A stretch of 63,784 nucleotides of DNA from a virus. The notes beneath the pieces were generated by a model. It saw only the letters and a program-made list of their open reading frames with translations. It was not told the DNA's origin and ran no database searches. Every line of letters begins with the position of its first letter. Position 1 is the first letter of the stretch. The position numbers and the translations under genes are program-made. The stretch is from IMG/VR virus record IMGVR_UViG_3300045284_000147, positions 1-63,784 of that record; one strand, given 5' to 3'. Below are positions 21,668-31,196 of this stretch, piece by piece.

Positions 21668-24532
21668 CTATCTCAGGTTGGTTAACACGATTGGATCAGC
21701 GACACGGAACTGCTTGTGCGTTATTCCTCTTTGATGTGGGAACTCATCATCTCCGTTGGCGTTCTTCCAGCTTCCATAGCCGAAGTTCATGCCGATCAAC
21801 ATACCCTGTTGACCGATGAGCGCACCGCCGTTGTAAGCACCGCCCTGAATCTCGGTGCACTGGTGTCGCCATGTTCCCTCACCCCACTTGGCTGTGAGGA
21901 TCATGATCTGCATACCGCCGGACGACGGCAGCGTGTACACCTCCTTGCCGAACGTCGCGTGATAGTCCTTGTACTCGATGGTGGCGAACGCAGCCTTGTC
22001 GAGCTTCTGTGCCTTGAGTCCGTTGGCCACTGCCTTGTTGTAGAGCTTCACGAATGTGCTGTTGCTCTTGCCTGTGGCTTTACCCCACTGGTTGCGGAAC
22101 TCGAAGTGCACCGTGTCGAATACCACGTGCTCCATGATGTCCTTCGGTTCGTACGACGGCAGCACGTTCGCGGTCTGCGCAAGGAACGCACCGTTCACAA
22201 CCCCGTAGGTGTTGTAGATGTGCGTGTCGCAGTAGAACGCGTAGGTCCCGTTCGGGTGCGCCATGAACGTCGTATTGGCGCTGGTCCACATGTACGCTGC
22301 GATCATGCTGGAGTAGCAACTGAACCCCCAGCGTGGATCGGTGGAGTAGAAGAGGTGATTGTTGAACCCGATGTCCTCTCCCCACGCGCCGAATATTTTC
22401 CCAATCGTACCGGTATAGTCCGCAGGCAGGATCGGTGGAATGGTCTTGTGTCCCTGCAGGTACGCCCAGTAGTGACGCGTGCGGTTGATCTCGGTGTCAA
22501 CCCAGCCGTCGAGCGGGTTCTTCAGCGGTGTGTACGAAAATCCCTTGGCTGCGAGATCGGTAACGAGCTGGCGTCCGCTCTGCTGCCCGAGCTGCATCAG
22601 CATCTTGCGCGTGTCGTTCGTCATGCGGTCAGGGAACAGGAACTCCTTGACCACACCACTGTGCATGATCATCGCGCAGAACTCGTGCTTGTACAGGTAC
22701 ACGTTGAAGTTGCCCGGCGGGCTGTATCCCGGCTTGGTTGGGTACGAGACCGGACCCTTGTGCGCGTAGAGTTTCTGCGGCATCAGCACGAAGGAGAGCG
22801 TGGTGAAGTCGTAGGCGAGCACCGGCATCGCCACGCACGACATGATCTCCAGACCCGTGTTCACGTTGCGGAACGACATGATGTTCTGGATGTGGAGATT
22901 TGCGTAAGCCTCGCCCTCATCGATTGATGGGGACGGTGGGAACGGGGCGCTGTCGCCCCAGCGTTCCAGCTCAAGCGCGATCAGGTCACCGGCCGCAACG
23001 GACTTGACCCTCTTCTTATCCTTGTCGGTTGTCCACAGGTCGTACCAGACATAACCGGCAAGCATCGTGCACGGCGTGTTGAGCACGGACGGTTGCCGCT
23101 TGGTGACGAGAGAGACGCCAGCCGTGAAGTCTTGCGGGTTGGGTCCGGTCAAGGTTATCGTGATCGTCGCTTCGATAAGGCCGGGCGCAGTGAAGTACCG
23201 CTGATCGTTGTAGCCGATGGCGACACCGGTCCACGTGCGCAGACCCACACCCATGTACAGCCTGTAATCGCTGTTGAACAAACTCAACGTCATGGGATTA
23301 CCGCCAACGTTGGCGGCATAGTACGAAGCATCGAAGTCAAACGGCACGCGCTCGTACGCGACAGTGACTGCCTTGGTGCCGAGATGATTGAACTTCCAGT
23401 CGAGTTCGGGGAAGTCGGTCAGCCCCGCCTGCATCTGATCGATGCCGATGGGATCGTGGTAGTAATCCATCTGCCGCTGCGCTGGCTTGTAAACCCACGA
23501 GGGAAAGGTAAGCGTGCCGCGCCATACCATCGCATCGTTCACGTTCTGCGAGTACGGTGGATTGACCAGCGGTCCAATCGCCGAGGTTGGGAAGATCATG
23601 AACTGGTTGAATGCGTCCACGTAGATCGCGAACTCGCGCGTGCCGTACTGCTGGTCCTTCACCACCTGCATGCCGCACGCACGCGGCCAGTCGGCCGTGC
23701 CACGAACGTACGCCATCTTCACCGGATCGGTGGCGACATTGCTGGCGAACGGCATGTCGAACTTGATGTCGCGCACGCAGAACTGCTCCAGTGGGCCGGG
23801 GACCGGCATGGGAGCCTCGTCCTGCACCGCATAGAACGAGCTGCGCGAGAGCACACCCGTATGCGGATTGCCCGGTGCCCATGACTCGAACAGGTTGACC
23901 GGTGTGCGCAACCGATTGAACTCGATGCGCCACTCAGGGTTCGACACCGGCTCGTTCGTCAGCTCCACCTGATAGTATCTACCTATCGAGGATACATCGT
24001 GGCCGTTGACCGTGCGCTTGTAGCCGAGAATCTTCGTTCGTGTCGAGATCGCGTTGCGCTGCAGTGATGCCCTGACGCTGACCATCGCTCCCACGTACGT
24101 AGGAAACTCTGAAGCAGAGTCGGACTTCACTGGCCACGCGCTGGTGGCGAACTCGAAGTCGAAGTTGTCGTTCGGCGTTATGCTGGTGTGTACGTTGCGG
24201 CCGAAGAGCGTCGTCTGGATGTTGGCCAGATCGACGTTGTGACCGTGATGCCACGCACGGAAGCCCATGCCGTGCATGGCGATGCTTCTTGCTGCCGCCT
24301 GCGGCTGGTAGATGCCCAGCGTCGGATCGGTGATGATGTAGTAGTGCCGCAGCTTGCGCTGGCTGCTGTTGGTCTCAGGACCCAGCGGGAAGGTATCGAC
24401 GCGATCCTTCTGGTTCCAATACTCTTCCTTCTGCCGCTCGTGCAGTTGGTTGTAATCCTCGCGGTTGAGCTGTGCCTTCTCGCGGCCATCCATCTGCCTG
24501 CGTACACGCTCCAGCTCGTCTTTTTCGCTCAT
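21668..24532 (-). CDS. large virion-region protein, 954 aa
   Basis: ATG 24532 begins a charged N-terminal helix (SEKDELERVRRQMDGREKAQL). A large, probably beta-rich aromatic body follows, with segments such as RHYYIITDPTLGIY, WHHGHNVDLAN, GMNFGYGSWKNANGDD. No catalytic motif, signal peptide or clear repeats seen. It lies between small paired tail proteins and the repeat protein at 20535. Probably a tail or receptor-binding structural protein by context only. Confidence 0.6.
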   Translation of the reverse strand: MSEKDELERVRRQMDGREKAQLNREDYNQLHERQKEEYWNQKDRVDTFPLGPETNSSQRKLRHYYIITDPTLGIYQPQAAARSIAMHGMGFRAWHHGHNVDLANIQTTLFGRNVHTSITPNDNFDFEFATSAWPVKSDSASEFPTYVGAMVSVRASLQRNAISTRTKILGYKRTVNGHDVSSIGRYYQVELTNEPVSNPEWRIEFNRLRTPVNLFESWAPGNPHTGVLSRSSFYAVQDEAPMPVPGPLEQFCVRDIKFDMPFASNVATDPVKMAYVRGTADWPRACGMQVVKDQQYGTREFAIYVDAFNQFMIFPTSAIGPLVNPPYSQNVNDAMVWRGTLTFPSWVYKPAQRQMDYYHDPIGIDQMQAGLTDFPELDWKFNHLGTKAVTVAYERVPFDFDASYYAANVGGNPMTLSLFNSDYRLYMGVGLRTWTGVAIGYNDQRYFTAPGLIEATITITLTGPNPQDFTAGVSLVTKRQPSVLNTPCTMLAGYVWYDLWTTDKDKKRVKSVAAGDLIALELERWGDSAPFPPSPSIDEGEAYANLHIQNIMSFRNVNTGLEIMSCVAMPVLAYDFTTLSFVLMPQKLYAHKGPVSYPTKPGYSPPGNFNVYLYKHEFCAMIMHSGVVKEFLFPDRMTNDTRKMLMQLGQQSGRQLVTDLAAKGFSYTPLKNPLDGWVDTEINRTRHYWAYLQGHKTIPPILPADYTGTIGKIFGAWGEDIGFNNHLFYSTDPRWGFSCYSSMIAAYMWTSANTTFMAHPNGTYAFYCDTHIYNTYGVVNGAFLAQTANVLPSYEPKDIMEHVVFDTVHFEFRNQWGKATGKSNSTFVKLYNKAVANGLKAQKLDKAAFATIEYKDYHATFGKEVYTLPSSGGMQIMILTAKWGEGTWRHQCTEIQGGAYNGGALIGQQGMLIGMNFGYGSWKNANGDDEFPHQRGITHKQFRVADPIVLTNLR

Positions 24533-24535
24533 GCA

Positions 24536-24970
24536 TCAGAACGTAGGCAGCGTCACCGAGAAGGAATCAACCGGGTAAGTTGTGCCGCTCTGCAACGCTA
24601 TCGTCGTGAGGTTCAGGTCCGCCCCCGACTGCGCCACCGATCCCTGCAATCGCGGTTGCGTCTGCGATGCGGTATTGTCGTCGCCCGGTGCCACCAGCCG
24701 GAAGTAGGTGGCGGTGAGTGTCGCGCTCGCCACTCCATTCCACGTCTCGGTGCTCTTCTTCGGCAACGCACCGTTCACTGCCGCTGCCTCGAAGGTGAGG
24801 CCGGTGGCTCCGTTCTTGACGATGAGAATCGGCGAGCTGCCCGTCGCATCATCCCCCGAGGCTGGGACTGCCCCGGCATAGATGTTGATCTGGCCGAGAT
24901 TGAATACCGTGCGCAGCGGAGCTGTGTCGAGCAGCTTGTTGCGCAGCGCCGTACTGGCCTTGATGGTCAT
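24536..24970 (-). CDS. tail-region protein A of a paralogous pair, 144 aa
   Basis: Begins MTIKASTALRNKLLDTAPLR. It aligns along its length with the neighbour at 24981 (MTIRLSTMARNKLLDGGAAG; both have INIYAG/MNIYSG, a GATG element and SGADLNLT). A small beta-rich domain, likely repeated in the virion. The pair probably arose by tandem duplication. Function unknown. Confidence 0.65.
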   Translation of the reverse strand: MTIKASTALRNKLLDTAPLRTVFNLGQINIYAGAVPASGDDATGSSPILIVKNGATGLTFEAAAVNGALPKKSTETWNGVASATLTATYFRLVAPGDDNTASQTQPRLQGSVAQSGADLNLTTIALQSGTTYPVDSFSVTLPTF

Positions 24971-24980
24971 GGCTCTCGCC

Positions 24981-25430
24981 TTACTGTGCGGGCATCGTTA
25001 TCGTGAACGCATCGCAGGTGTTCACCTGACCGGGTTGAATCTGCAGGTTGGTCAGGTTCAGGTCCGCGCCGCTGGAGCCGATGGCCCCGTCTACTCGCGC
25101 CTTCGTTGCCTGCGTGTTGGCCGGTGTGTCGGTGGCTTCGTACAACCGGTACCACCCGGCGATGCCTGCGGCCAGCCCGGTGAAGCGCCACAGCTCCGCT
25201 GCCGCCTTGGCGATGACACCGGCCACCGAGGGATCGAACGAGATACCTCCACCCGCGCCGTTGACCGAGACCGTGCCCAGCAGCGTGCCGGTCGCGCCCG
25301 TGTCGGCGTTCGACGGCTGCGATCCCGAGTAGATGTTCATGAAGCCGAGATTGAACGCGCCCTTGATGCCACCCGCTGCACCGCCGTCGAGCAGCTTGTT
25401 GCGCGCCATGGTGGAAAGCCTGATCGTCAT
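24981..25430 (-). CDS. tail-region protein B of a paralogous pair, 149 aa
   Basis: ATG 25430, behind ACGAAAGGAACGGAC, overlaps the previous stop (ATGA). Clear paralogue of the 144-aa protein at 24536: same start, same IYSG and SGADLNLT blocks. Longer upstream starts in this frame fall inside the neighbouring gene and are rejected. Probably a small structural or decoration protein. Confidence 0.65.
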   Translation of the reverse strand: MTIRLSTMARNKLLDGGAAGGIKGAFNLGFMNIYSGSQPSNADTGATGTLLGTVSVNGAGGGISFDPSVAGVIAKAAAELWRFTGLAAGIAGWYRLYEATDTPANTQATKARVDGAIGSSGADLNLTNLQIQPGQVNTCDAFTITMPAQ

Positions 25431-26677
25431 GTCCGTTCCTTTCGTGCGTTGAAAGCCTCGCCACCACCTTGGGTGACCGTGATGAACTGCTGCTTGCCGT
25501 TCATGTAAACCATGCGGGATGCGACGTGCAGGCCGGGCGGCATGCTCATCATCTCTTCGGTCAGGTTCTTGAACGGCATCGCCTGACATATGCCGCGCTC
25601 CGTCCAGAACCACGCCATGGCCTGCGGACCAGTGTCGCACGGCGTGCCGGGGATCACACCGTAGCTCGCGAGCTTGTTCAGCTTGCCGTCTTCGGCGTAC
25701 TGGTAGATGTGCTGCGTCGTGCCGCAGAGGACGCCCTCGTTGCACGCTGCCAGCATGCCGATCTTGCCCGGCACCACGATGAAGTCTTCGGCTTGATTGA
25801 ACAGGTGGAAGCCCAGCGGCTCGCTCATCCAGACCACGGAGATATCAACCTGCGGGATATACTCCGCAGCGTAGCAGCGGCCTTGAAAGAAGTCGATCAT
25901 ATACACCCCGGTGGGCAAGCTCATCCTGCCCCACGTGGTCAGCTCGCGGCTGGCGAGCGCGGGATTGAAGGTGATCGTTGCCGCACGAACGCTGGCAACC
26001 AGTCTGAATATCGCACCATCAGGCTCAGTAACGTAGACGTTGGTGTGTTCGTAGGCAGTGGGGACGGTGACGCGGAAGAGCTTGGTTGCAGGCGAGGCGA
26101 CGATGGACCGTGCGTCCGATGGCGCGGTCTCGCGGCCATCGGCGGTGACGTAGGTCGCGCACACGCGCCACGTGGCCTGATCGTAGGTCTGTCCGACGTT
26201 AAACACGGTGGGTTGAAGGGTCGCCGGGTCAACGACATCGAATGCCGATACTTGGGGGACGAGCAACCTCCATGGTAGAGGTGTGCTGCCGCGCACGATC
26301 CCCGCTTCGACACCATTGACATAGTAGGCGTCTCCGTTGATCTCGGCCCAGCCGTACTCCGTCCCGGTCAACCCCAAGACGAGCGGGCGCGCGTCGTTGG
26401 CCGCAGCAAGGTGCTGCAGCACACCGGAGTCAACCACGTAGAGATAGTTGCCGAGGCCGTACGCTGTCTGGATGTTGCCAGCGCGGTAGAGGGAGTACCC
26501 GTCGCGACGGGTGAGTTTCTTGCTGTCCGAGATGAAGACGTTATCGGCTCCATACAGCGCGTGCAGACCGATGTCCTTGCGCGACTGCGTGTTCACCAAT
26601 CCGGCGAACTGCGAAAACTTTCCGGTATTGCCTTCATCATCGGGAGTGATCCTTGGCACGCGCCATGGTCTACTCAC
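25427..26677 (-). CDS. tail/collar protein, beta-propeller-like, 416 aa
   Basis: GTG 26677 lies behind AGAGGACCCATC. The sequence is rich in short beta segments ending in aromatic or Gly residues (GNYLYVVDSGVLQHL, FFQGRCYAAEYIP, TEYGWAEINGDAYYV). It contains turn-like NG/DG pairs and ends in a charged tail. This is typical of the beta-propeller stabilisation or tubular B-type proteins at the portal-tail junction of short-tailed phages, but no defining motif is present. Its stop overlaps the next gene. Confidence 0.5.
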   Translation of the reverse strand: MSRPWRVPRITPDDEGNTGKFSQFAGLVNTQSRKDIGLHALYGADNVFISDSKKLTRRDGYSLYRAGNIQTAYGLGNYLYVVDSGVLQHLAAANDARPLVLGLTGTEYGWAEINGDAYYVNGVEAGIVRGSTPLPWRLLVPQVSAFDVVDPATLQPTVFNVGQTYDQATWRVCATYVTADGRETAPSDARSIVASPATKLFRVTVPTAYEHTNVYVTEPDGAIFRLVASVRAATITFNPALASRELTTWGRMSLPTGVYMIDFFQGRCYAAEYIPQVDISVVWMSEPLGFHLFNQAEDFIVVPGKIGMLAACNEGVLCGTTQHIYQYAEDGKLNKLASYGVIPGTPCDTGPQAMAWFWTERGICQAMPFKNLTEEMMSMPPGLHVASRMVYMNGKQQFITVTQGGGEAFNARKERT

Positions 26678-26716
26678 GATGGGTCCTCTTGGGTTATGCG
26701 CGGCACTGTACCCTAT

Positions 26717-29641
26717 CTACTTCTTGGGTTCAATGTCGTTGTAGAGATCGTCCGGTATGTCCCCGGCGAAGAGCTTCTCCACTTCGTACTTGGCCCACAT
26801 CCACGTATCCCTCTTGGGCTTGGGCGCGTTGGTCTCCATCGGCTCGACGCCCGCGAAGCCCACGGCCTGTACACCCGTCAGGAAGACATTGCAGTCGTAT
26901 AAGTAATCGTGATGGCCGTACGTGATCGTGGCCCGCAAGCCGGTCAGCGGTACTGCGAGTGCGATCCGCAGCGCGTCCCCGTGCGTCACCAAGCTCAATC
27001 CCGACAGGGTGAGGCTGAGCTGTGGAGCGAACGCGCCGCTTCTCGCCTGCAGACTAGCGCCGACCGGCCGCAGGTCCAACGCTGGTACGAACGCACCAGA
27101 TACGGCTGAGAGCGTTTGGCCGACAAGGGTGGGGGAGATGCGCACCCCCAACACGCCCGGCAGCACAGCGCACTGGGAACCGCCTAGCGCGAGCACCAGA
27201 TCGACCCCCAGTGTACCCCCTCTCGCGCTCGCCGCCAGCCCGGTCAGCTCGACGCTGATCCGTGGCGTGAGATCGCCCTGCACGACGTTCGCCACCAGCC
27301 CGGCCAGCCCGGTGTTGTACCCGGCGGAAACCGAGAACGCGCCCTGCTGCGTGGCGAGCTGCAACCCGGTGAGCGCAGCGGTGGCATCCTGCGAGATGTG
27401 GCCATCGAGGACCCCCTGCTGCACCGTCAGCTCCAGCCCGGTCGCCGCACTGATGACTCCGGTGGTAACGGTCACGTTGCCAACCGCCCCGGTTGCGGAC
27501 ACTCCCGTTATGCTGAACGTATTCGATGTACGCAGTGCGCCCTGCCGCACCGTCGCTTCTAAACCATCGAGGAATACAGTGATGTCGGCCCCGGCTTGGA
27601 TACCGGAGAAGTGCCCGCGCTGCACCGTCGCCTGCACTCCCTCCACGTGCCAGAGGGGCGTCCCCCACACGAGGAGCTTCTGACCGGTCAGGTAGACGAC
27701 GCGATCAACCGGATCGGCTTCCTCCCATGGTGCAAACCCGGCAGGTGGAGCGAAGTTAAACGACGCCGCGCTGAAGTGCCCTATGTCTGATGGGTTGGGC
27801 GGGTCTCCATATTTATAGTCGGGCCAGTGAATCGGATATTCAGGGAAGGCAGTCGTGGTGATGACCGTCTTTATGTTGGTGTACTGCGGCAGCACACCTG
27901 TTGCTGGATCGGCTCCATTGCTGCTGTTGAACCACTTGCCGTTGTAACCGAACCAAATCTTTCCTGCGTTGAAATCCACGGCAAGCTGCAGCACACGGCC
28001 GGGGACGAACACGTCGAGCCAATCACCAACTTTGCCGTAGCCGTAGATCGGATCGGGGTCGCCATAAGTTGGATCGGCATGAAGGTTGAACCAGCTCTCC
28101 CGTGGCCGGTAACCACCAACGTCGGAGTTCCACGCATTTCTGATGATGCCGCTCCACAACGTGTACTCGGCGAACTCCAACGAGCCGTACTGCCTCGATA
28201 TGCCGATCCCCGGCCCCCGCGAGTAGCCACCCTCGTAAGCTGAGAGGAAAGCGAGAACGACTTCAAAGTAGTATTTGCCGCTGTTGATCGCCCGCCCCAG
28301 CGTTGCCCGAACCGAATAGGTCTGCTGGTTGGGCGGATCGTTCATGGTCACGCCCATGTTGGCGTCGGTCAGCGTAACGTACGGACTCTTGTCGTTCGGG
28401 TTCCACGTGACCTTCTGCCGGTTGCGGTCTATCCCCATCAGGTTGAACCGCGCCTGCGCCGATATGCCGAGCAGCATGATCGACACGTCGGGATCGGCGA
28501 AGATGACCACCCCGAACCCGCCCTTCTGCGCCGTCATCGCCTGCCCGGTCAACCCGACAGATATACTCGCGCCTTCTATGTCCTCCCACGGTATGAAGCC
28601 CGCCGGACAGTAGAGCTGGTTGTTGACCGTGGCGTGCAGCACCGCCACCTGCGAGAACGAGTTGGGGATGGCGCTGCCCATCGATCCCAGTATCAGCACC
28701 GGATGCGGGAAGCCGCTGACTCCGCTGTACGTCGGGTTAACCCCGGTGGTTGGGTCGCCGCCACCCACCCACGTGCCGTTATAGCCGAACCAGATCAGCC
28801 CGGCGGTGAAGTCGAGCGCGCACATGATCGGCGCGTCGGTGACGAACGTGTACGTGCCCTGCGCTATCGCCGTTCCATTGTGCTGCACCTGCAGCGTGCC
28901 GTTGAACAGAACGTTCAACGCCCACGAGTACAAGTCCTCGCCACCGGCCGCTGCCATCCCCAGCGACTTGCTCGACAGGAACATGCTGTGCCAGCCGTTG
29001 CTGATGCCGAACGCCTGATTAGGCTTGGATAGCGCAACCTCGAAGTACCGCTTGCCACCGTACGCGTCCTCTCCACCTGTGGAGTAGACATACGGATTGG
29101 GATCGGAGAACGCGGTGGCCGTGAGCTTCGGCGTACCGGAGAGCGTGATGTTGGAGTGGGCGAAGTCCCACTGGATGACTCCGGTGGATACCTTGCCGGT
29201 CATGCTCCCGCGTTGCGCGGCTAGTGCCAACCCGGTCAACGACACCGTTGTCTGTGTTGGCGTCGATGCAGCAAGCCCACCACGCTGCGTAGTTGTTGCT
29301 TGGCCAACCAGCGGAACCAAGTACGTGACTGCCGCAGCAGGCGTACTTTGCTGTACCGTCAGGTCTAAACCTGACAGAGTAACTGAGTACGAGCTGCCGG
29401 GGGACGTTGCGACAAGTACGTTCTGCTGTGTTGCTACCTGCTGTCCGCTGAGCGCAACAACGACATTGCCACCGGCGACGGATGCGGTGAGCACACCCTG
29501 CTGCACGCTCGCCTGCTGCCCGACAAGCTGGGCACCGGTTGCTCCACCATCGAAGTTGATCGCGTTACCGGGCGGCGGCGTGTACGGCGCACCCGTGCCG
29601 TCGAAGTTGATCGCATTGCCGAGAGGCGGGGTGTAGGCCAT
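26717..29641 (-). CDS. tail protein with two SPRY-like domains and beta repeats, 974 aa
   Basis: ATG 29641 overlaps the previous stop (TAATG). The start carries a duplicated YTPPxGNAINFDG segment (residues 3-32). Residues 38-150 and about 650-900 hold imperfect repeats of the form L-x-G-x-x-x-x-x-Q-x-G-x-L (VGQQASVQQGVL, TGLALAAQRGSM). Two SPRY/B30.2-like domains lie between them: one near 158-345 (KRYFEVALS, LDFTAGLIWFGYNGTW) and one near 415-635 (GKYYFEVVLA, VDFNAGKIWFGYNGKW). SPRY domains bind protein or glycan surfaces, so a receptor-binding fibre is likely. The same repeat fills the protein at 31189. Confidence 0.7.
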   Translation of the reverse strand: MAYTPPLGNAINFDGTGAPYTPPPGNAINFDGGATGAQLVGQQASVQQGVLTASVAGGNVVVALSGQQVATQQNVLVATSPGSSYSVTLSGLDLTVQQSTPAAAVTYLVPLVGQATTTQRGGLAASTPTQTTVSLTGLALAAQRGSMTGKVSTGVIQWDFAHSNITLSGTPKLTATAFSDPNPYVYSTGGEDAYGGKRYFEVALSKPNQAFGISNGWHSMFLSSKSLGMAAAGGEDLYSWALNVLFNGTLQVQHNGTAIAQGTYTFVTDAPIMCALDFTAGLIWFGYNGTWVGGGDPTTGVNPTYSGVSGFPHPVLILGSMGSAIPNSFSQVAVLHATVNNQLYCPAGFIPWEDIEGASISVGLTGQAMTAQKGGFGVVIFADPDVSIMLLGISAQARFNLMGIDRNRQKVTWNPNDKSPYVTLTDANMGVTMNDPPNQQTYSVRATLGRAINSGKYYFEVVLAFLSAYEGGYSRGPGIGISRQYGSLEFAEYTLWSGIIRNAWNSDVGGYRPRESWFNLHADPTYGDPDPIYGYGKVGDWLDVFVPGRVLQLAVDFNAGKIWFGYNGKWFNSSNGADPATGVLPQYTNIKTVITTTAFPEYPIHWPDYKYGDPPNPSDIGHFSAASFNFAPPAGFAPWEEADPVDRVVYLTGQKLLVWGTPLWHVEGVQATVQRGHFSGIQAGADITVFLDGLEATVRQGALRTSNTFSITGVSATGAVGNVTVTTGVISAATGLELTVQQGVLDGHISQDATAALTGLQLATQQGAFSVSAGYNTGLAGLVANVVQGDLTPRISVELTGLAASARGGTLGVDLVLALGGSQCAVLPGVLGVRISPTLVGQTLSAVSGAFVPALDLRPVGASLQARSGAFAPQLSLTLSGLSLVTHGDALRIALAVPLTGLRATITYGHHDYLYDCNVFLTGVQAVGFAGVEPMETNAPKPKRDTWMWAKYEVEKLFAGDIPDDLYNDIEPKK

Positions 29642-29985
29642 TACAGCGGAGCGATCCAATCGTAGACGAGCGCCTGCTCCGAACCGTCAACCGTGCAATC
29701 GAGCACAAGGTACTTCCCCGGCGCGAGCTTGGGAAAAACGAAGATGGCTCCCGGTAGCAGCGTGCCTGTTTCGTAGATCACCTTCGCGTGCGGAGGCTGC
29801 GTCATGATAGTAACCCGACGTGGTTTAGGACTCCCGCCCACATACGTCCTGCCACTCGCCGTCTTGTCGCCACCGGCCGCGATCACGGAACCAGTGAAAC
29901 GTGCACCGGGACCCATCGCCGCAGGCTGAGTGCGTATCGGACTGGCGGAAATCGAACCAAACTTGCAGGTAGTAAGAGTCGCCAT
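29641..29985 (-). CDS. small virion-region protein, 114 aa
   Basis: ATG 29985 overlaps the previous stop (TGATG); a GTG two codons upstream is less likely. Short beta-rich protein with a basic central loop (GGSPKPRRVTIMTQPPH) and a sheet-like end (YLVLDCTVDGSEQALVYDW). No family recognised. It sits between the 403-aa and SPRY tail proteins. Confidence 0.6.
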   Translation of the reverse strand: MATLTTCKFGSISASPIRTQPAAMGPGARFTGSVIAAGGDKTASGRTYVGGSPKPRRVTIMTQPPHAKVIYETGTLLPGAIFVFPKLAPGKYLVLDCTVDGSEQALVYDWIAPL

Positions 29986-31196
29986 CACCACGGTCCGTAA
30001 CGGTCGAACTGCACTGAACCTTGAGCACCACCAGCGGCATGCCAGACATTAAGCAATGTCACACCGGGAAGAGCGGGGATGTTGATGGCGGTGTCGAATT
30101 CGCTCGCGAACGGAATCGCGTTGTGGTTGTGCACGTACAATCCGCGCGGCCTGCCACGAACGACACTGTTGAAACCCTCGTTCATGTTGGGAGCATCGAA
30201 CCAGTACGCGGCATCCACGGGGTTCGGCACTCCCACAGCGCCATTAGCCCCACCAAGAACACTGCTCGAATACGAAGCGGCATTCATCCATTTCCAAATT
30301 TGGCACTGCTGAACACCACCGACTACCGACTGTCCGTACGCACGCGCTACATACAGTCCGGTCTGCGCGGTATAGGCACCCATGTAATACGAGAAACCCA
30401 AACCATTCGCAGCGCCACTCGCGGACGCAGCATTGAAGGTTGACCAGCCACTAATCATGCAGTTGTACGCATCCCCCGGCTTGTTCGAGTTGAATCCACC
30501 GAAGCCGTAGAGTCCACGTCCGCTCGTGAACGAATTGTCGCTGTTCGGAATGAAGTAGAACGTCGCTCCATCACCAATGAGAAACCATGGTCGTGCTGTC
30601 GCATCCGCCGTCAGACTCTTGCGCCAGCACAGTCCGTTAACCTGCTGGGCTGCGGTGGGGAATCCGTTCGTGCCGGGATTGATGTCGGCCATCACCTCCC
30701 AGCCACGCACCGCAGCTTCTTTCGCACCACCCGTTGTCGGGATCGTGTTGCTGTCGTCCACACGAAAGTAGAACTGCGGCATGTTCGGAATGCCGGATTG
30801 CGACAGGTACGCACCTATACCCGTCGCATTGAACGGCTTCGTCCATCCAAGGGGTGAACGCTTGTAAGTGATCGTTCCAGTGATCACACCCAGCCCACCC
30901 GGTCCCTGAAACGAGAAGTGCGTACTGTCGATGAACGCGATGATCTGATCAGTATTGAGCACCGCTCCCGCACCGGTTATACCGGCAAGGGTGAGGTGAT
31001 CGAGATTCTCCAGTGATACGTCGGTAGGGATCGTCGCCGTGTACGTCGTGCCCGCTTCCACGATGCTCGTCACATTCTGCGCCGTCCCGCCATTCACCAG
31101 CACCGCATCGAGCACGGCGGTCAATGCGCTCTGCACACCGTTCAACACCGGCATCCCCACATCCGTGGAGCGATATTCCTGCGTGAAGTTAGGCAT
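29985..31196 (-). CDS. tail-region protein, 403 aa
   Basis: ATG 31196; its first 8 bases overlap the end of the previous gene. The N-terminal 100 residues are an Ala/Thr-rich beta domain (AGTTYTATIPTDVSLENLDH, HFSFQGPGG). The rest is rich in Gly, Asn and aromatics (FYFIPNSDNSFTSGRGLYGFGGF, YYMGAYTAQTGLYVARAYG). Probable structural or receptor-binding protein by context. No motif identifies it further. Confidence 0.55.
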   Translation of the reverse strand: MPNFTQEYRSTDVGMPVLNGVQSALTAVLDAVLVNGGTAQNVTSIVEAGTTYTATIPTDVSLENLDHLTLAGITGAGAVLNTDQIIAFIDSTHFSFQGPGGLGVITGTITYKRSPLGWTKPFNATGIGAYLSQSGIPNMPQFYFRVDDSNTIPTTGGAKEAAVRGWEVMADINPGTNGFPTAAQQVNGLCWRKSLTADATARPWFLIGDGATFYFIPNSDNSFTSGRGLYGFGGFNSNKPGDAYNCMISGWSTFNAASASGAANGLGFSYYMGAYTAQTGLYVARAYGQSVVGGVQQCQIWKWMNAASYSSSVLGGANGAVGVPNPVDAAYWFDAPNMNEGFNSVVRGRPRGLYVHNHNAIPFASEFDTAINIPALPGVTLLNVWHAAGGAQGSVQFDRYGPW